Source: Candidatus Delongbacteria bacterium
GTDB lineage: Bacteria > UBA4055
DNA: 10,158 nt
Direction of reading: 5' to 3'
Assembly (NCBI GenBank): GCA_028702975.1
Contig: JAQVNT010000040.1
Span: forward strand, 1 to 10,158
Position 1 is the stretch's first letter. Every line of letters starts with the position of its first letter. A model generated the notes under the pieces. It was not told the origin of the DNA, searched no databases, and saw only the letters and a program-made list of their open reading frames with translations. Both the position numbers and the translations under genes were made by a program. Positions 7,406 to 10,158 of the stretch are shown here, in pieces.

Positions 7406-7420
7406 GAATTAAATTAATTC
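7406..7420. repeat. Perfect palindrome between alr and the ChaN-like gene
   Basis: GAATTAA and TTAATTC are exact reverse complements around a single central A, filling most of the 27-base gap between the two genes and ending directly before a GGGG ribosome site. As RNA it could form at most a 5-base AT stem, so a site for a dimeric DNA-binding protein is more likely than a terminator, if it has a role at all. Confidence 0.4.
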
Positions 7421-7429
7421 GGGGATAAA

Positions 7430-8311
7430 ATGAAAAGAATCGCGGCAATACTAATAATGATCTGGAGCGTGACTATGACCGCACAGCAGAATAATTCATA
7501 CAGGATCTACGACGCCGACCTAAAGCCGATAGACTACGCTGAAGTAGTGAAAAGAGCCACAGGAGCCGAGGTCGTTTTCTTCGGCGAGACGCACAACAGC
7601 AAAGCGTCGCATGATCTAGAACTTCAGATAATCAAGGACCTTCACGCGGCCAAAGGCGGGAAACTGGTCATCGGCGCCGAGATGTTCGAATCGGATAATC
7701 AGCTGGTAATTGACGAGTATCTTGCAGGTTTCTTCGACGACTCCAAGTTCGAGGCAGACGCGAGACTGTGGCCCAATTACAAGACGGACTATAAACCGAT
7801 CCTTCAGTTCGCAAGGGAAAAGAAGCTCAGGTTTATCGCCACCAACATTCCCAGAAGATACGCGAGCATGGTTAACTACGGCGGATTTGAAGCCTTAAAT
7901 AAACTTTCCAAACAAGCTAAAACTTACATCGCAGACTTTCCCGTTAAATTCGATCCCGAGCTTTCGGGCTATAAAATGATGATAAAGAGTATGGGAGGAA
8001 TGGGCGGTTCAGGGCATGTAAAAATGGATCCGGTGAATCTCGCTAAAGCGCAGGCAATTAAAGACGCGACAATGTCTCAGTTCATTTTTAGAAACATGAA
8101 GAAAGGCGAACTTTTCTTTCAATTTAACGGCAGCTATCACTCATACAATTACGAAGGAATAATGTGGTATCTGAAGCTGCTGAATAAAGATCTGAAGGTG
8201 TATTCGATCACCGTTGTTGACGAGGAGAATCTGAATCAGAGTCCGGAATCATATAAGCACAAGGCGGATGTAATTATAGTTCTGCCGAAGGATTCACCGA
8301 AAAGCTACTAA
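7430..8311 (+). CDS. Exported ChaN/DUF399-family (haem-binding uptake) protein
   Basis: The protein fits the ChaN-like haem-binding family (Pfam Cofac_haem_bdg), known from Campylobacter ChaN, a lipoprotein that binds haem between subunits. Residues 1-18 form a signal peptide (KR, then a hydrophobic run, then TMTAQQ), probably cut after Ala18 by signal peptidase I. There is no Cys for lipid attachment, so it is predicted periplasmic or secreted and not a lipoprotein. Family landmarks are FFGETHNS (50-57) with His55, His61, GAEMFE (82-87), NIPRRY (139-144), the AQAIKDATMS helix (207-216) and the FNGSYHSYNYEG loop (232-242) with His237. A Met/Gly-rich loop around 183-199 contains His196 and lies where family members often carry His or Met. 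Length 293 residues. ATG follows GGGG at 5 bases. No TonB receptor or haem transporter is nearby, so ligand and role remain inferred. Family assignment is fairly sure; haem binding here is not shown. Confidence 0.85.
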   Translation: MKRIAAILIMIWSVTMTAQQNNSYRIYDADLKPIDYAEVVKRATGAEVVFFGETHNSKASHDLELQIIKDLHAAKGGKLVIGAEMFESDNQLVIDEYLAGFFDDSKFEADARLWPNYKTDYKPILQFAREKKLRFIATNIPRRYASMVNYGGFEALNKLSKQAKTYIADFPVKFDPELSGYKMMIKSMGGMGGSGHVKMDPVNLAKAQAIKDATMSQFIFRNMKKGELFFQFNGSYHSYNYEGIMWYLKLLNKDLKVYSITVVDEENLNQSPESYKHKADVIIVLPKDSPKSY

Positions 8312-8341
8312 GCATAATGGTAACGGGGAACAAATAAAAAT

Positions 8342-10158
8342 ATGAAAGATGTTTTTACTGAAAAAGTTCTCGGGTTCGATGCGGTCAGGGACAGGCTGAA
8401 ATCCTTTGCTTCATCGGAACAGGGAAGAAGATATATTGACGAGTTGGAACTGACTGATGAAATGCCGGTCATACTTTCTTCATTAGACCTCGTCAGCGAA
8501 ATGAAAAGGCTTCTGAGCGAGTCGGACTTTCCTATACACGGTATAAAAGATATTGCATTCGCTCTGGATCATCTGAGAGGGCCCGACCAGCTGATGGAAC
8601 CGACAGACCTTTACAACATCGCGGTGACGATGGGAGTAGCCAGAAGAGTGTTCTCTCTGCTGCATTCAAAGAGAGAGTCTTACACGGGCCTGTACGAGAT
8701 CTGCGGAGAGCTTGAGATATTCGAAGATGTCGAGGAGAATATCTCAAGATCGGTTGACGAGGACGGACATGTGCCGGACGGGGCGTCAAAGGAGCTCAAA
8801 AGCGTCAGAAATTCGATCCAGACGGCTCACAACAGGATAAGGAAGAAGACTGCCGAGATCTTTGACGCATATACGCATGCCGGATATACGCGCGAAGGAG
8901 AGATAACGATCAGGGACGGCAGGTTCGTCATACCTGTCCGTGCGGACAGACGAAACAAAGTGAAGGGGATCGTTCACGACGAGAGCGCGACGGGCGGCAC
9001 CGTGTTCGTAGAGCCTTACGAGGCGATCGAGATCAATGCGGAACTCGAAAAGCTGGTCAGGCAGGAGCGCAAGGAGGTCGAAAGGATAATCCGGGCGCTT
9101 TCTACACAGGTCTTCGGGATAAAGAACGAGCTTCAGAATAACCTTGAGATACTTGCGGAAACGGATGTCATTTATGCCAAAGCCAGGTTCAGCGGAAAAT
9201 ACCACTGCGCCCATCCTAAAGTGAACAATAAGAATATTGTGAACATATACTTCGGGCGCCATCCGCTCCTGCTCGATACCCACGGGGAAAAAGGCGTCGT
9301 CCCTCTCGACCTTGAAATCGGAGAGAAGTACAACACGCTCGTGATAACAGGCCCGAACGCAGGCGGAAAAACGGTGGCCCTCAAGACCGTCGGACTCATC
9401 TGTATAATGGTCAAGGCTGGTATGCATGTTCCGGCTCAGAGCAATTCAAATATAGGCGTATTTTCGGAGATATACACAGACATAGGCGACGGTCAGTCCA
9501 TAGAGAACGACCTCTCAACTTTCAGCTCGCACATAAGCAAAGTTTCCAGGATACTTAAGGCGAAAAATAAAGATACACTAATTCTTCTCGATGAGATCGG
9601 TGCATCGACGGACCCCGCAGAGGGAGCAAGCCTTTCGATGTCTATCCTTACAGAGCTGACCAAAAGGAAGTACATAACACTAGCTACAACTCATCAGGGG
9701 ATACTGAAATCCTTCGCCTACAAAACAGCCGGTGTAGAGAACGGTTCGATGGAGTTCGACAAAAAGAACATAACTCCGACATACAGGTTCAGGTCAGGCA
9801 TTCCGGGATCGAGCTACGCATTCGAAATTTCCAAAAGACACGGGCTCCCCCAGTATATAATCGACAGGGCAAGGAAGCATCTTTCAAGCGAAAAAGAGGA
9901 TCTTGAGGGTTTGATCTCCGAGCTTGATGAAAAGATTACGAACTACAACAATCTGCTCAGGCAGTCTAAGTCTGTAAATCAGCAGCTTACCGAACTGAAA
10001 GAGATGTACAACAAAAAATTCGACGATATTTCAAAGAACGAGAAGAAGATCTTAAAAGAAGCGGCGAGAAAGGCTCAGGCTATAATCGACAATTCGAATA
10101 AAGCTATCGAAAATGCCGTTGCGGAGATAAGGTCGTCAGGCGCGGATAAAAAGGTCGT
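8342..10158 (+). CDS. mutS2: MutS2 ATPase, 3' end outside the window
   Basis: MutS2 proteins are MutS-like ABC ATPases without the mismatch-recognition domain. In other bacteria they suppress recombination or split collided ribosomes; the role here is not shown by sequence. The frame is open from ATG 8342 to the window end (605 codons plus 2 bases). An in-frame TAA at 8321-8323 leaves this ATG as the earliest start. Visible parts are the N-terminal core (about 1-280) with the conserved stretch RDGRFVIPVRAD (about 193-204), the Walker A GPNAGGKT (337-344), DIGDGQSIENDLSTFSSH, the Walker B LILLDEIGASTDPAEGAS with Asp417 and Glu418, the ATTHQG switch region, and then a Lys/Glu-rich coiled coil from about 520 onward. 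The C-terminal Smr nuclease domain, if present, lies beyond the window. The gene starts 30 bases after the ChaN-like stop; the only ribosome-site candidate is GGGGAA, 11 bases upstream. Confidence 0.97.
   Translation, partial: MKDVFTEKVLGFDAVRDRLKSFASSEQGRRYIDELELTDEMPVILSSLDLVSEMKRLLSESDFPIHGIKDIAFALDHLRGPDQLMEPTDLYNIAVTMGVARRVFSLLHSKRESYTGLYEICGELEIFEDVEENISRSVDEDGHVPDGASKELKSVRNSIQTAHNRIRKKTAEIFDAYTHAGYTREGEITIRDGRFVIPVRADRRNKVKGIVHDESATGGTVFVEPYEAIEINAELEKLVRQERKEVERIIRALSTQVFGIKNELQNNLEILAETDVIYAKARFSGKYHCAHPKVNNKNIVNIYFGRHPLLLDTHGEKGVVPLDLEIGEKYNTLVITGPNAGGKTVALKTVGLICIMVKAGMHVPAQSNSNIGVFSEIYTDIGDGQSIENDLSTFSSHISKVSRILKAKNKDTLILLDEIGASTDPAEGASLSMSILTELTKRKYITLATTHQGILKSFAYKTAGVENGSMEFDKKNITPTYRFRSGIPGSSYAFEISKRHGLPQYIIDRARKHLSSEKEDLEGLISELDEKITNYNNLLRQSKSVNQQLTELKEMYNKKFDDISKNEKKILKEAARKAQAIIDNSNKAIENAVAEIRSSGADKKV

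Noticed and set aside
8786..9427. Minus-strand open frame of 213 codons
   Set aside because: It is fully antisense to the clear MutS2 core, including Walker A, and has no recognisable domain.
1..10158. Defence island, prophage or CRISPR system suggested by the PLD-like protein
   Set aside because: No transposase, integrase, toxin, nuclease partner, repeat array or composition shift accompanies it. All other genes are housekeeping or common accessory genes.

Overview
The window is a gene-dense bacterial chromosome segment with no mobile elements, RNA genes or CRISPR arrays that I can see. Two gene sets diverge from a 197-base AT-rich gap (about 3640-3836). The leftward set, in order of transcription, is holB, ricT and a 510-residue protein of unknown function whose C-terminus looks like a variant phospholipase D (PLD) fold. 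The rightward set is a class I/II aminotransferase, mnmE, alr, a ChaN/DUF399-type exported protein and mutS2. MutS2 is cut by the right edge of the window.

Organism: all core proteins are bacterial. The holB-ricT pairing, MutS2, a CxxC-containing RicT and an exported ChaN-like protein without a lipobox fit a bacterium of the Bacteroidota/Ignavibacteria (FCB) neighbourhood or a related uncultured lineage. This placement is an inference of low to moderate confidence. Base composition looks even across the window, with no island-like stretch. Both GTG (ricT) and TTG (aminotransferase) starts are used, and Shine-Dalgarno-like sequences are visible, several of them as an unusual GGGG.

How the genes fit together: the leftward set joins the clamp-loader subunit delta' with RicT, a pairing also known from Firmicutes, and then a protein I cannot name. 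The two genes overlap by 28 bases and the next follows after 10 bases, so they are very probably co-transcribed. The rightward genes are separated by 3, 2, 27 and 30 bases and probably form one transcript of mixed housekeeping functions: amino-acid metabolism, tRNA wobble-uridine modification, D-alanine supply for the cell wall, a secreted possible haem or metal protein, and a DNA/ribosome quality-control ATPase. Candidate promoters for both directions can be read in the divergent gap.

The window does not show an obvious new multi-gene system. The best candidate for something undescribed is the 510-residue PLD-like protein at 1-1533. Smaller points are a perfect palindrome just upstream of the ChaN-like gene, an extra CxxC pair in RicT, and a possible hairpin in the holB leader.
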